Numbered from the stretch's first letter, positions 46,792-60,209 are shown. The stretch: DNA of 64,000 nt from Fragilariopsis cylindrus CCMP1102 (GCA_900095095.1 FMBT01000318.1:124001-188000); one strand, 5' to 3'. A program made the numbers and translations. Notes: generated from the sequence alone by a model not told the origin.

Positions 46792-48664
46792 ATGATGATT
46801 GGCGGAATTCGTATTTTGTCAAGAAGGTACGGTGGTGCTTACGCTTACCATCCGTCGTCAACACGCAATCTGATTTCTACTAGTACTTATTGTAGAACAA
46901 TATGTACCAACAACAACAACAACAACAACAATAAACCTCTAATTTTAAGTGCTACTGATACTGCGACTGATAATGCTACTGATACTTTCCGATACTATCC
47001 GCTGTCATGGTCAACGCTAACGCTAACGCCGCTAATTGGAGGAGGAGATCCTCATAAATATCGACAACGACGATGGATCAATACCGACTCTTCGTCCAAC
47101 AACAACAACAACAACAACACTAATGATGCTAGTCCTACTTACACGCCTTTGCCATCTTCTTCGAGGAAGAAACAGAAAAAAGGAAAAATGAAGAATAAAA
47201 AACAACGAGGAAGAAAATCATATCGATTCGTGGATCGGACACGTTTACAATTATCGGGAGGTAGCGGTGGAAGAGGATGTACGTCGATGTTCCATATCGG
47301 TAGAAAACGAAAAAAGAAGCCGGATGGTGGTCATGGTGGGAATGGTGGATCAATATTGATAATAGCTGATCCAGTTGAACAAAGTCTTCGATGGACCCGG
47401 CCACATGTGACAGCCGAGGCAGGTGCAGCTGGGGGATCTAATGCAAAATATGGACGGAATGGAAAGAACACGATCATACGTGTTCCTTGTGGAGTAGTGG
47501 TACGTCGGATATTAGAACATGATGAATACTTCGATAATGAAACGAAGACAGTTCATACGTTGAGTGTTCCTGTTAGTAGTGGTATCGACGGCGGTGCCGT
47601 CGACGTCGACATCGTCGATAATCCATCAAACGCACTACGGGAGAAAAGAAAAAATGATAATCATGATTCCTTCGAAGTTTCGAACCATAAAAAAGCAGGT
47701 GGATATTTGGCATCGAATGACTATGACAGCGATGATGACGAGGACGACGATTATGATGAGAATAGCAATAACAGCAACGATCATGATTTTAATCATGACA
47801 ATAATAATGAATTTTACCATTACACCGATGATAATACTCATGATGAGATGAAACCAAATATGTCTACTTTCACTGCGTGGGGTGAAAAGGAAAAGATCGA
47901 GATTGCAGATTTAGATAAACCAGGGTCGTATGTTGTTATTGCGAAGGGTGGCGAGGAGGGTATGGAAATATGACCTTTGCTAGTTCAAATGAACCTATGC
48001 CTCCACCTGAAGTCATTGCTGAGTATGCCGAACCGGATCTAGGTGAAAGTTGTAGAATCGAACTAGAATTGAAGTTAATTGCAGATATTGGTTTGGTAGG
48101 TTTTCCGAATGCAGGAAAGTCGAGTCTACTTTCTGCAACGAGTAGAGCACACCATATATTGCTCCGTATCCATTTACAACACTCAATCCCTTAGTTGGTT
48201 ACATAGAATATCGGGATGGGTTCCGAGTATGTGCAGCTGATGTTCCGGGTCTTATTGCTGGAGCTTCTGAAGGAAAGGGAAAGGGACACGACTTCTTAAG
48301 GCATCTGGAAAGAACAAAGGCTCTGCTCTACATTGTAGATGCCGCGGGTATAGATGGTAGAAACCCCATATCAGATTTTGAAATTCTCATGCATGAGTTG
48401 TCAGCCTACGGAGACGGTGATATGTTGAATCGGAGATGTCTTGTAGTGGCTAATAAAATCGACCTGCTGCTAAAAGACGAACGTGAGGAAATTTACACCA
48501 GACTTCAAGAGAAAGCCGAAGAGGCTGGAATCAGAATGGAAACAAATGTTATAGGTATCAGCGCTGGTGCTACAGGTGAAGGTCTACCCTTGCTCACCAA
48601 AGCAATTCGAGACACAGTTACATCTAGTGAAGCAGACAAGCTGAGGGAGGAGCAATATGCTTAA
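46792..48664 (+). CDS. Obg-family GTPase, probably mitochondrial
   Basis: Obg/MTG2-type GTPase of large ribosomal subunit assembly. From ATG 46792 the leader [20 protein letters not shown] is basic and Arg/Ser/Tyr-rich, favouring mitochondria. The glycine-rich Obg fold shows [29 protein letters not shown] and [19 protein letters not shown]. An acidic Asp/Asn insert (about 47720-47830) interrupts it. The G domain has [20 protein letters not shown] (G1), [20 protein letters not shown] (G3) and VVANKIDLL (G4). Frame changes occur near 47962 (the Obg fold continues as [12 protein letters not shown]) and near 48150 (switch I continues as [12 protein letters not shown]). Family spacing is kept across both, as if one base were missing at each. 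Stop at 48662-48664. Confidence 0.9.
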
Positions 48665-48789
48665 TATTAGTATCATTATACTGTACATTATTCAAAAGGA
48701 AGAATTTTTGCAGAATATATAAATTATATCATATTAATTATATTATATCATATCATATTATATTAGTCCTATATTAACGCTTAGCTATA

Positions 48790-51700
48790 TTATGGAATGC
48801 TGTAACATTCAACAGCGTTATCGGGGAGCAGAAATCGCTGGTTCCTCATATTCATTCGATTCAAAATAGGTTGCAAGTGAGCACTGCCATTTTTTAGTGT
48901 TTTAAAGGATCCTAGCACGATCACCTTTTTTTTCGCTCGGGTGAGTGCAACGTTTAATCGCCTTTCATCTTGAAGTAATCGTCCAACGCTGTTTCTTTCA
49001 TTACTGCGTACTAAGGAAATGACGATAGTGGATTTGTCTCTGCCTTGATACTTGTCAATTGTACTCAATTCTAAGCCTCCCTTCTTCAAAGACATAATAG
49101 TTGAACTCTCTTCAAGGACCCTGATTTGAGCACGAAAAGGACTAATCACTCCAATATCGGAGAGTTCATGTCCACACAAATGCAGCGCTTTCACTATGTA
49201 CCGAACCAATGTAGCTTCCGTTCTATTGACAATGCTCCCACCAGCTCTCCCTTCAAGAGCCTCAAATTTGTTATCCTGAGCAGTCGAATCACTAGGATTG
49301 CTATATGGTGGAAGACCAGTCCGAATATTATCAGTGTCGACGAAAATGACAGGACGCTGAGGATCAACGACCGAGTGTAGCCACACGAAGCATGGTTGAT
49401 TAACATTGACTGGCGTCGGTAAAAGAGTAGGATAAGCGGGAAGTTGAAGGAGCTGCAATTTGACGTTATCATTACCACATTTCAATAGGCCGCCATAAGT
49501 AGCTTCGCTACTTATCTGACAAATAGCCTCATTCATACGGTATTGCATCGTCAATTGTGCGATAGCATTGGGATGTGAATCTGCCAGTCTCTTTAGAACC
49601 GAGACCCCATACCCTCCATTCTCTGCAATCGCGCTATTCACTAATGGAGGTAGCTGTTTATGATCACCAACGAGGATAAATTTGTCAGCGCAGCTGATAG
49701 CACCTAAGGTCGCGGGCTCATTCATCTGACCGGCTTCGTCAATTATGACGACATCAAAGATCTCATTTTGTAGTAGAGGAGATCGAGGAAGGGACAAAGC
49801 AGTGATACCTACGATACGGGCGCCTGCAATTACCCCCTTTAACGATACGACTGATGGTTGTTGATCCGAAATATTAGCGTCGCGATCCTCTAGTATTTTG
49901 TCTAATTCTCGCGCTAACTCGGAATGGAGTATTGATTTAACACTTTCGTGGCACGAGCTTCCTTTGCCAATTCGAACAAGGTCTGACGTACCCGATTTCG
50001 GATCCAAAGACCCCATTCCTTCCTCTATTAGCTTTGACATTATATTGTCTACTGCTGAGTGGGTATAAGCAGTAACGAGAACTCGTCGCCCTTGTGCCAT
50101 AAAAAGTCGTGCTAAAAATGCTAGAGTTGAAGTTTTTCCAGTCCCCGGCAATCCTTGAATTAATGTGTAGTCTCTACAACTTATCGCCATCCGCACTGCC
50201 TCTTGTTGGTCATTGTTAAGTTGAGAAAATTCGTCTTTTAGTACCAACAGGTTGCACCCAGAAACTTGTCGATCAATACCATTAAAAAGTGAACTTCGAA
50301 GGTTATCAACAAATTCTGGAGTTTTCAATCTGATGACGATGTCCCGGAGCCGTGATAGTCTCAGTTGTTTGATTCGATCAAGCTCTGTGAATTCTTTTGC
50401 CGTCTCTGGTTTATAATCACAAGTTAAGAAATTGATTAGATTCCACCTCAAAGTTCCCGTGCCAACGGAATTTTTATTCTTGTCAAGTCTGAATAACAAT
50501 GGTTCGGATAGAACCATCGCGCCGTTTGTATATTGTTGATTACCGATGTATCGATCAGTGAGAACCTTCATCTGGTCTAATTCATCACAGGTCGCAGATA
50601 CAAACACTCTATCATCTTCGACACGATCGATATAACCTTTCGTGATATGCTTGTGGTGTCGAAATTTCCTCGTTGGATGAGTCGTTCCAGCAAAGTCATC
50701 AAAAAGTGTTCCGTCTGTGCTCACTATTACTTGGGAACCAGGGGTAAAATTAAGATTATCTAGAGAAGACTGAGAGTACTCCTCGACGTTACGTCGAAAA
50801 CAAATCAATGCACGAGAATGATCAACAGCGTAAGATGCATGCGCATCCATAATGAGCCCTGATATCGATTCTCCGTTATCTCTTTCTCGAAGGCGAGAAT
50901 CGACAAGCCAAGCTGCAGAAGCCGTTGAGTTCGATGAATCCGCTTCGATGTCGATCAGTCTTTCCCATTTATTAAAATAAGCGAGATCTTCTTCCTTCAA
51001 ATGTCCTGTGAACTGCGACAGTATCTCCTGGTGACTATTGACATCAGTTGCTGAGCCACTGGCCGCATAAAGCATACACTCTCGATTACTGAAACACCGT
51101 TTGCAGCTATGTGGATTAGCCAGTTCTGGCAAAGTCGCTGCAGGAATTGGAGGAGATTTTGCCGCTGTATGCTGCTCATCGTCCTCACGGGTTCCCTCCG
51201 CATAAGAAAGGGTGATTCCTCTAGGAGTCGATGCTTTTTTTAAACCGCTTGCAACAACATTCCTCTGGCTCATCAAGGTTTTTATTTCACCTAAGTGAGG
51301 AGCTACATGATTTATCTGTTGTGACTGATGATTCAGATACAAAAGGACACCACCAACGGAGGCAGCAGCAGTCCCCTTCTGAAGACCCGTTTTGGATTGT
51401 GACCCGATTAGTAGGTTACCATCGAGTCGAACTCGAGAACCGTAACGGCTCTGTAGCATAAAAGTATACAGAGACAGCTGAGCCATATGCCCAGCCTGAG
51501 CATTCTGGTTGTGGCCTGTCTTTAGTTCGAAACACATCAAAGACTGTTGTGGACTAGCAGCAGTGTTGGGGTCACAGATTGCATTATTCGGCGAAAAATT
51601 ATTGTGTTTGCGACCAATTACCATTGTCTCGGTTTCCAAAACAGCATCGATTGCTCCTTTTAATCCAAGTTCAGTCGATACTACACTCTCTTCTACGGAA

Positions 51701-54359
51701 TGAACTCCTTTGGCCAGGAGACGAATGTCGGGGTGCAAGCCATTGCCTCCAACTGGTTTACCTATTGGATCTAAAATCATCACATCCTTTCTCAACGTCG
51801 TATACTCTTTCGCGAATTGTTGGATCATAGGGAGCATATTGAGAACTTCGACTTCCATTTCAGCCTCGGAAAGATTGCAGCCTATCAATGCCTCTGCTTT
51901 TTCTCGAATCAATTTCTTGATCACTGGTTGTGCAAACCCTTCATCGAATTCGGCTGTTTTCATACAAGCTTCAAAGAGTGCGTGCCGCATAGTTCCAACA
52001 AAGGCCGCCTTCGACGATAATCCATTCGAACCTATTTTGGATTTCAAAACAGCCCGTCGATTGCAAGAGCTAGTTTCACTTATGACACTCGGTGTCATCA
52101 ACATATCTGGATGTAATACAAGGATCAGGTCATCGATATCAGATCCGGGCGGTGGATAGGTATGTAGAATAATCGGAAGTGCTATGACATCGGTTTGGTA
52201 CCGACCAGTCAACGAACAAACATGAATTACATCACCTGGTTGAACTGGACTGTAGTACCACTCTCCGCAAAGGGTGATTAATCCATCTTTAGCGTACTGA
52301 GAAAAGTTCGAAGTACAACTCGATTTGATCACCTTATAGTCCTTATGGATTTTCTTTTCTTCTTCGTCTGATTTCATCATTGAATTGTCCCAAGCAGCAA
52401 CGGACAATGACTTGGTGTTGCGTTTTTCATCGTCGTCTACTGCTAGTACTTTATATCTTGAAAACTTCATAAAGGACAGTTCTCCACATTTCGGTGGGTT
52501 CGATTTTCGGTTCCGAACGACATTATCCACCATATTTACTCCTACATTCGGTTGACATAGCGCATTGAAGTCGATGTCATCTGGAAAATCTCCAAACTCG
52601 TCCTCCTCCGCTGGTGATGGTGTATTATTTGATTTTGAATCATTTATCTGAACGGTCATCTTCGTAGAAGGCTTAATCCCAGTAGATGGTTCTGAATCAT
52701 CGGTTCTGGTATCACATTGAGTGGTAAGTCTTTGAGTAACGACCTGATCAAGAGCAGTGAAGTCAATGTCATCTGGAAAATCTCCAAACTCGTCCTCCTC
52801 CTCGGTCGGGGGTGATGGCGCGTCGTCTGATTTCGATGCACTCATCTGACCTGTCATCGTAAAAGTTGCAAGTTCTGATGGAAAATCTCCAAACTCGTCT
52901 TTCTCTTCGGATACAAGTATTGCGTGATCATCTTGCTCGTGCTTACGATGATCCACCTGATTCGGTATTATGCTTGAACATAATATATTCTCTTGTCCTG
53001 CCGGTGAAATAGTAGTCCCAGCTTTAGCAGAGGTCGTGATAGCTACTACCTCTTGCTGCGGACGATATGTGGTATGCAATGTTTTGGGTTGATAGGACTG
53101 AGTTGATACTATAGCATCTAATTTGGCTAAGTCTCCATCAGATAAAAAATCACCATATTCGTCAGAGGCATCTTTGATAATTGACGAATGTTCTGTCTTA
53201 TTCGCTTCTGAGGATGAGGTTATTTTGTCAGAGCTCGTGTTATTAAAATCATTGACACTTTCTTGTACGGTTACTTTCGAAGGAACTTGATCTTTTATAT
53301 CTTCTCCGAGATTATTATTTAGACAAAATGATGCAGTGGACTGGCATATTACATTGGACTGTGATAACGTCAGGGAATCAATTGCAGCAATATCGTCTTC
53401 GGAAAATTTAATATCATCGAATTCGTCGTCGTTGTTACGAGATTCGCCATTAGTATTGTCATTCCCCCTACCACAAACTCGATCGCTTGTGTCACTGTCG
53501 TGCTTTTTTGAATCGGTTGTTGGTTGTATCTGACGATGAGTACTATTCGATTGAAAGGTGGAAGCCGCTGGCAGTTGCGGAGATATTATATCATTTTTCA
53601 TTGAACAGTTGAGATCGATATCATTCTCGGATTTTCTAGTAGCATCGGTAAAAGTGTCTTTTAGCTTTTTTGTACAAGAATAATCATCTTTACTTTCTTC
53701 CTTTCCATCTGTCTTTGTCGTTGCTGTTGTATTCTCGTCCACCAAGGCAAGAGGCGACCGTGATAGCTGACTTCCTGTCGATATATTATTTGGTGTCGTG
53801 ATTGCATCGAGTAACACCGCAAAATCATCATGTGCTGATGACGTCGTTGATTTTATATTCTTATTATCGGTAACATTGTTTAAATTATTGATTGCTGGGG
53901 TCGTAAAGACAGTTGTTGAGACTGAGTTCGTGGTGGATGTTACTACATCAATGCTTTGTTCCTTACGCTGCTGACGACCAAACTTTTCATTGTCCGTTGT
54001 ATATTCCGTTGTTCTTCGACGTCGATGACGAAGAGCCAATGAAGTAGAGGAAGATTTTAGTTGTTGGTTGTTTTGGTAATTATGAGTCTTCGGGTGAGTA
54101 TGGTGTCTTCGAAGTTCTCCTTTGGTCAGCTGTTGGTTAGTATTATGCCGTTTCGGTGTCGGCATTAATGAATTAGTCGATAATGGGGACGCCGAAAAAG
54201 CGTATTGCGTTCGAGCATTATTGTTGTTATTGTCATTGTTGAGAGTGCTACTAGTGGTACCGCCTTCCATGTTGAGAACGTCTAGAATACCGTTTATTTC
54301 TGTTTCCGCCTTTTCACTCCTAATTTTTTTACTGTGATCGTTCATATTACTATTATTCG

Positions 54360-54393
<34 letters not shown>

Positions 54394-54735
54394 GGCACTT
54401 GTGATTCCATTTCGACAAAGAGGATCTAATTGGCGTTTGACATCCAAAAATAGTGAGGAATTCGTTGAGGATGCTGACGTGGGAGTGCGTTTCTTTTTTC
54501 CATTACTACTACTGCTACTACGAGTTTTTCGTTTCGTGGTTCCCCTGCTACTACTGCATGATGTACCAGGTGGTGGTTGAGGAGATCTATACATTTGACA
54601 TAAATCCGTATTTTTACTTTCATCCCATTCAATAACATCTTGGGTCATCTCATTTAGGTAGTTGGACTGTTCATCCTCGCCGTTGTCCCCATCGCTGGAG
54701 TCATTATTGTTAATTCCTTGGAGATCTTCGTTCAT
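48790..54735 (-). CDS. DNA2: DNA2-type helicase-nuclease
   Basis: Uninterrupted 1981-residue homologue of DNA2, which processes Okazaki flaps, resected ends and stalled forks with RPA. Nuclease region (about residues 850-1220): CNRRAVL and CKRCFSNREC are the four iron-sulfur cysteines, with GAIDAVLET and CFELKTGHNQNAQAGHMAQL as RecB-type acidic/lysine motifs. Helicase region (about 1500-1960): QGLPGTGKTST (Walker A), VVIIDEAGQMNEPATLG, GDHKQLPPLV, QYRMNEAIC, STIDKYQGRDKSTIVISLVR and RRLNVALTRAKK. The first 850 residues are low complexity with polyAsn (GTT repeat at 54358-54393) and contain at least five acidic repeats of the type DEFGDFPDDIDFTALD. Human and yeast DNA2 are about 1060 and 1520 residues, so the N-terminus is greatly extended. 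Confidence 0.95.
52540..53440 (-). repeat. Repeated acidic-aromatic motif array in DNA2
   Basis: Five units in the DNA2 N-terminal extension: near 53370-53435 DEFDDIKFSEDDIAAIDS, near 53105-53165 DEYGDFLSDGDLAKLDAI, near 52865-52900 DEFGDFPSELATF, near 52745-52800 DEFGDFPDDIDFTALDQ and near 52555-52610 DEFGDFPDDIDFNAL. The last two are almost identical in DNA over about 40 bases, with flanks also alike, which indicates recent tandem duplication. Confidence 0.85.
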
Positions 54736-56139
54736 TATTGAAGAAGAAGCAGAAGTTGAAAATGATCGACACCGAATTTTGTCAAACTGCAGTGCAGTTA
54801 ATATCGAAGCAAATCAAAAACAGCCAATAATATTGATGGAGGAATGAATCACAACAAAAGTGGACAGTATAGTTACAATCCTTGGTGATAGAATGCAATT
54901 CTTAATACAGTATTGGTCGTTTCCATCGAAAGATGCGACGTGGATGGCGGAAGGAAAGTATATATTGAATATGACGTGATGGTGATGTGATAGAACCAAT
55001 CATTAATAAAATTGCTGCCGACGAGTAACTTATTAGTAGTAATTTTGCACAAATTTTAAAAATCGACGAAGAAAGATCGACGTGCTTTTTTTGTCCAGAA
55101 ATTTAGGGTTGTTAACTGACGTACAAACGACGTGATAACCTGGCCCAATGCTTACTTACTTTTAAAATCTATCTGGTGCATGCGCGCTATGCGTATATTC
55201 ATAAAGCAAGCATCATCTCGGGTTTTACGTTGATACAAGTACAAGAAGCAGAACTATACTCTACTCATGGGAACAATGTATTTTGTCTTCTAGACTTAAC
55301 TGCTTCAGTTGGAAATTTAGCTATCAAGCTGACAGTCTACTGTATTTAGTCTGCTGAAGGTGCTGAAGGCATCATATTATGTAACCAATACATCCATCAT
55401 CACCTATTTATCTTACTCTACTACTTCAACATACCAATACTAATATAGAATAATCATAGGCAGGCCAACCGTTGTCTCACTAGCCTTTCTAAGGCGGGGA
55501 GGAGTGACATGACAGCTTTTAAATAACAAATTATATAATTAACACAAACATAGGCAATACTAGAAATCTGAATTTATTCTATCAACATATGTGTTTGTAT
55601 GCAGTACCTTTTATTTGTTTTATGTAACATCTCAACCACATATTGGAATTCATCCCAAAGTGCAAATGTGAGAATAATATAGTACTACTACTACTGTTAA
55701 CAACTACTACTAATAATAATAATATAATGATGATGATGATGTTCTTCTTCACAACACAACGCTACTGCAGCTAGCTGTGATGATGTGATTGAGTGTCTCA
55801 TTTCTTAACATATAATATACTAAACCCAATAGGGAAAGAAGAAATATTGTAATAGCAGATATAATCTAGATGTAAAAGGGATCTCTCTTAATAAAAAGAG
55901 GTCGATCGATATCTACAGCTTGAATCCCGGTTAACATGATTGATTCACGATCTAATAATCACCATTGAAAAACGCTAGCTTGAAAAAGAGATCAATAAAA
56001 CTTCAAATTATTTTTCTGTTTTATTTTTATAAATCACATTCAATATATTAGCTAGAGCTAGATAGAACATCCAAGCTACTTTGAACTTGTAAAAACACTG
56101 TACCGATACGTTTTCTTTATAATTTAACAGTTTAACACA
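54736..56139. other. Divergent spacer, about 1.4 kb
   Basis: Between the DNA2 and ESF1 starts. Simple repeats (ACT, AAT, GATGAT) lie at about 55683-55745. A segment at 55486-55540 resembles 13768-13825 next to the retroelement relic, so part of this spacer is repeat-derived. No gene is seen. Confidence 0.5.
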
Positions 56140-58502
56140 ATGGGAAAGCGAAGCAAACAAAATGATACGAAAAGGGGAGCAAAACCTAGCAAGAAAGATG
56201 ATAACAGATTCGAGAACGACGACGCAATAGAAGAGCGTTTCGCCGCAGCTGAGACTCGTCCTCAATTCCAAGCTCCAAAACAAAATTCCTCAAAAATTGT
56301 TCTTGACGAAAGGTTTTCATCTGTTCTGACTGATTCACGTTTTCAACTTCAAGAAAAGGATAAGTATGGAAGGAAGAAAAAGAAAAATGAACGAGCTGCG
56401 GCGAAGGAGGACCTCGAGTCGTTTTACGTCGTAGAGAATCAAGAGGAAAAGAATGAGAATGGTTCTGACGAGGATAATAAGAAGCCTGAAGCTGATAATG
56501 ATAGCGACGAATCGGATGAATCAGACGGCGAAGACGTAGATGACGGTGAAAAAATTGAAGATCCTGAAAAAATTGAAGACCCTGTTTCGAGAATCGCATA
56601 CCTCACTGCCTTTTCGAGGGGTGAATTAGACGGCTCGTCGTCTTCAGAGGATGATGATTCTCTCAGTCATCCGATGAAGACGAAGATGAAGAAGGGGAGG
56701 ATCCAGTGTACGGAACAGCTGGTGTGTTGGATCCGTCAACGAACAACGAAGAAGGAATAGAATTATCATATGATTCTTCTCCCTACTTAGTTGTCACCAA
56801 TATGGATTGGGAGAACATCCGAGCGGTTGATCTTTTTTCTATTCTTTCTAGCTTTGCCCCTCCTGGAGGTATAAAAAAGGTGCAAATATTTCAGAGCGAC
56901 TATGGTATGGAACAAATGGCGAAAGACAAGGTTCTTGGTCCAACCGGTATCTGGAAAAATAATAAGAAAATTAGTAAGCAAACAGTTTCGCACGATGCCG
57001 ATTCTGGAGAAGATTCCGAAGAAGAACATAGTAGCGACGACGATGATTCAGATAACGAAGATAGTGAAGATAGTGAAGCCGACTCGAATTCTGACGACCA
57101 AAATCTCCCTGACGAATCTGATTTTGATTCAGAAAAACTTCGTTCCTACGAAGCATCCAAATTAAAGTATTATTTCGCCGTGACTGAATTTTCTCATGCT
57201 GATCATGCCGATATAATCTATCGCGAGGTAGATGGAATGGAATTCGAGCACTCTAGTACAGCGATCGACTTGCGAACTCTTCCCAAAGATGATCTAGAGA
57301 GTGTTATCGCTAATCGTCCCATGCGAGATGAAGCTACGTCAGTACCGGGAAAATATGAGCCGCCAGAATTCGTAGTTAGTGCCCTTCAACAAACAAAAGT
57401 ACAATGCACTTGGGATCAGGGAGACAAGGAAAGAGAAAGAAAACTAACTAACTATGGTAGTACTGGATGGGAAGCTAGCTTTGAGGCGGACGACTTAAAG
57501 GCTTACCTTGCATCGGACGGTTCTAGCGATGAGGACTCGGACAGCGATAATGAAGGAAAATCTGATAAAAGATCTCAGATGCGAAAATTGCTGGGTCTAG
57601 AAAATGACAGTGATGATTACTCGAATGGACACAGTCAGTCGTCGAAAGCGTCTAGTGACGACGACGATGACAGTGACGATGAAGAAGAATACGGTGATGA
57701 TGGTGGTGAAGGTGACAAAATGTCCAAAGAACTCAAAATTATACCAGGTAAAAAAGACTTGGAGGAAAGGATCCGGTCCAAATTGAAGCCAAAAGAAGAA
57801 ACGGCAGAGCTTACACCTTGGGAAAAGTACCAGGAGAAACGTAAGCAAAAACGAAAAGACCGACGACAAGCTTCCCGTGGGAATAAAGATGGTTCGACCA
57901 AGGATAGTAAAAATGGAAATACTCGAGTGAAGGATAAAGATGACTTCTTCGCGAACAGCGATGAAAGCGACAATGACGAAAAGTTCCAACCAGAATTGAA
58001 CAAAAAAGAAACGAACAATAAAAATTCTTCATCTAAAGAAGATAAGGCAAAAGCAGAACTCGAATTGTTATATGCCGGCGAGCACGAAGACGAAGAGGCC
58101 AGGGATTATGATATCCGTGGCATTCAACGAATGGAGAAAAACAAGGGAAAGAAACTTACTGGGTCGAGAAAACGAAAGGAAGCTAAGATTGCCGCAGATG
58201 TTTCTGGTTCCAGCTTCAAGGTCGACACTAAGGATAATCGTTTTCAGGCAGTTTTGGATGGAAGTGATGCTCGTTTCGGAATTGATAAAACAGATCCAAG
58301 TTTCAAGGATACGTCTGCAATGCGTGAGATTATATCTGAACAGAATATGAGGCGAAAGAACAAACGCCAGAAGAAAGCTCAACCGATGGAAAATGCGGTT
58401 CCAGATGTTAATGCCGACAGTTCGAAAGGAGTGAAGACAAGTGGAGCAAATGCCTTGAGTTTCCTTGTGCAAAAGCTTAAGTCTCGGGTAGGTAAAAATT
58501 AA
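56140..58502 (+). CDS. ESF1: ESF1-like pre-rRNA processing factor
   Basis: Nucleolar ESF1, needed for 18S rRNA maturation. The N-terminus has the repeated ERFSSVLTDSRFQ and KDKYGRKKKKN blocks, then acidic tracts. The conserved core is YLVVTNMDWENIRAVDLFSI, SSFAPPGGIKKVQIFQSDYG and KLKYYFAVTEFSHADHADII, then DKERERKLTNYGSTGWEASF. The C-terminal NUC153 motif is FKVDTKDNRFQAVLDGSDAR followed by FGIDKTDPSFKDTSAM. Many Asp/Glu/Ser tracts separate the blocks, as usual in this family. The frame changes once near 56640-56670 inside an acidic stretch; both frames encode parts of the same protein (the second continues as EDPVYGTAGVLDPS). Stop at 58500-58502. Confidence 0.92.
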
Positions 58503-59018
58503 ATAGACAAATGATTTGCTGTTGCATATCCAAAAACTAATTTCTATAGATACCAAAGCATCAAAACGATTTTTTTCCTTCTAGTCCTAAAACTAAGGTG
58601 ATGCTCTGAAAAGAACCTCGACATCCTCTCTCTATATATCGTTAATTGGGAACACACTGAAAATGGATTGAAAACACCCGCCTTCAGTAAATTGACTATT
58701 TATCGATGGATATGGATCAAATGATTAGTTCTTGACTTGCAAATATTCAATACGATAACGTTAGATGAGATGAATAATTATTTATAGTTAATAATTCTTA
58801 ATAAATGTTTGATTTAGCAATTATAAGCAAATCATTTTTTCGGATTGGTGAATCTTACTCAGACTTGACTCCCACTATCATAGTATTGAGACGAGAGCAT
58901 TGTCAAAAGTATGTACTAGTATAGTTTCCCACTATTAGCATATTACCAGGTAACACAATGTTGTTACCGTATGATTCTATGGTATTAATGATATCACACT
59001 CGGCTATTGAAGGGGGGG
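58503..59018. other. Spacer before the transposon
   Basis: 3' flank of ESF1, AT-rich. It ends at a run of 13 G at 59012-59024, an unusual homopolymer in this sequence. Confidence 0.4.
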
Positions 59019-59025
59019 GGGGGGT

Positions 59026-59238
59026 CATTGAATTCAATGACTTTTGATTTTTGTTATTTTGCCATAACTACTTAGACGTTGCCTATAACACTGCAACGGA
59101 TAGAAAGCTCTTTGTATGTAGTTTATCAAACACCCTTCCATTGAATTCAATGGTAACGGTGTTGATGTGTTACTAAGTTACTGTATGAAGTACACCCCAA
59201 AACTGAAAAAGTGGCAATCATTGAATTCAATGACCATA
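59026..59238. repeat. Cluster of TTGAATTCAA palindromes, transposon end
   Basis: Three perfect palindromes: CATTGAATTCAATG at 59026-59039, CCATTGAATTCAATGG at 59138-59153 and CATTGAATTCAATG at 59219-59232. The last belongs to the 19-mer ATTGAATTCAATGACCATA (59220-59238), which recurs exactly at 63982-64000. Position just outside the transposase C-terminus suggests subterminal transposase-binding sites. Confidence 0.7.
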
Positions 59239-60209
59239 GGACTTGATTAAGTATCTCAACAAGCAAAACAGATAGCACTTCCAATCAAAGACAACTTTTA
59301 CACAACTTTTGATTCTAAAGAGATCTATACCTTTACTTTTAGCTACATTAGAGTAGAACCATGATTGTATTGTGATCAAATCTAGAAAATCCTGATAGGG
59401 CATGATGAACATGTAACACATGGTATGATGTACAATAGAATGTTCCCGGATCACAGGAATAGAACGTACAAGGCTGCGTTGTACAACCGGTGCTGCAACA
59501 AACCTGTTGATATGAATTTCTACAATTTTTTACCCAATCTTCCCTTACATTCCACTTACTACAATTTTTGGGTGCACTTGTTAATACATGATTGTTTGCC
59601 GTTGCTTGTCTTGGACTTCGTCTCGGCTTGCTGTTTCTATCCTCTACTCCATTCTTTTCATCCTTATTTTTCATTATTTCTATTGACAATCTTCTCCTGA
59701 ATGCATGAAAATACATTATGCCCACTTTATTCCATACCCAATGTCAAAAGCAAAGAAATGAAATGCATTGACTTCAGATGCAGCAAGAAAGAAAGCAAGC
59801 ACACGTGGAACCCATCAGTGTGCTTTCCATGTTTCTTCAATGGACAGCCGCATATTGCACAAGTGATTGTTGTCATCAACACAATGCCAAAAGTCAAGAT
59901 TATCTGCTATTCGAATTCAACTTTGTTACCATTCGCTATCGTCCTCCTTGCTTTCATTCTTTGACGCATAGGGGGGCAGTTACTACCATATGTTGCCATT
60001 ATCTTCATCACATAATCTTCTTCTTTCATACAAAAGATACCATACGATATGCCATCAAGCACCCTATGTAGAACATCTGTCTTTCCAACTTCATAATCAT
60101 AACAAAATTGTTATGAGTAGTATCAACAATAGTTTTTTATTGCTACTGTATACTTAAACCTTATATTAAGATTTAACTATTTTAACTATACAATAGCAAT
60201 GAAAAAGTG

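Noticed and set aside
47960-48160. Programmed -1 frameshifting in the Obg gene
   Set aside because: Neither site has an X XXY YYZ heptamer, and two shifts in one housekeeping gene would be unprecedented; missing bases are simpler.
59425-59964. Plus-strand open frames of 87-97 codons
   Set aside because: They are antisense to the transposase C-terminal region, which has the recognisable Cys pattern on the minus strand.
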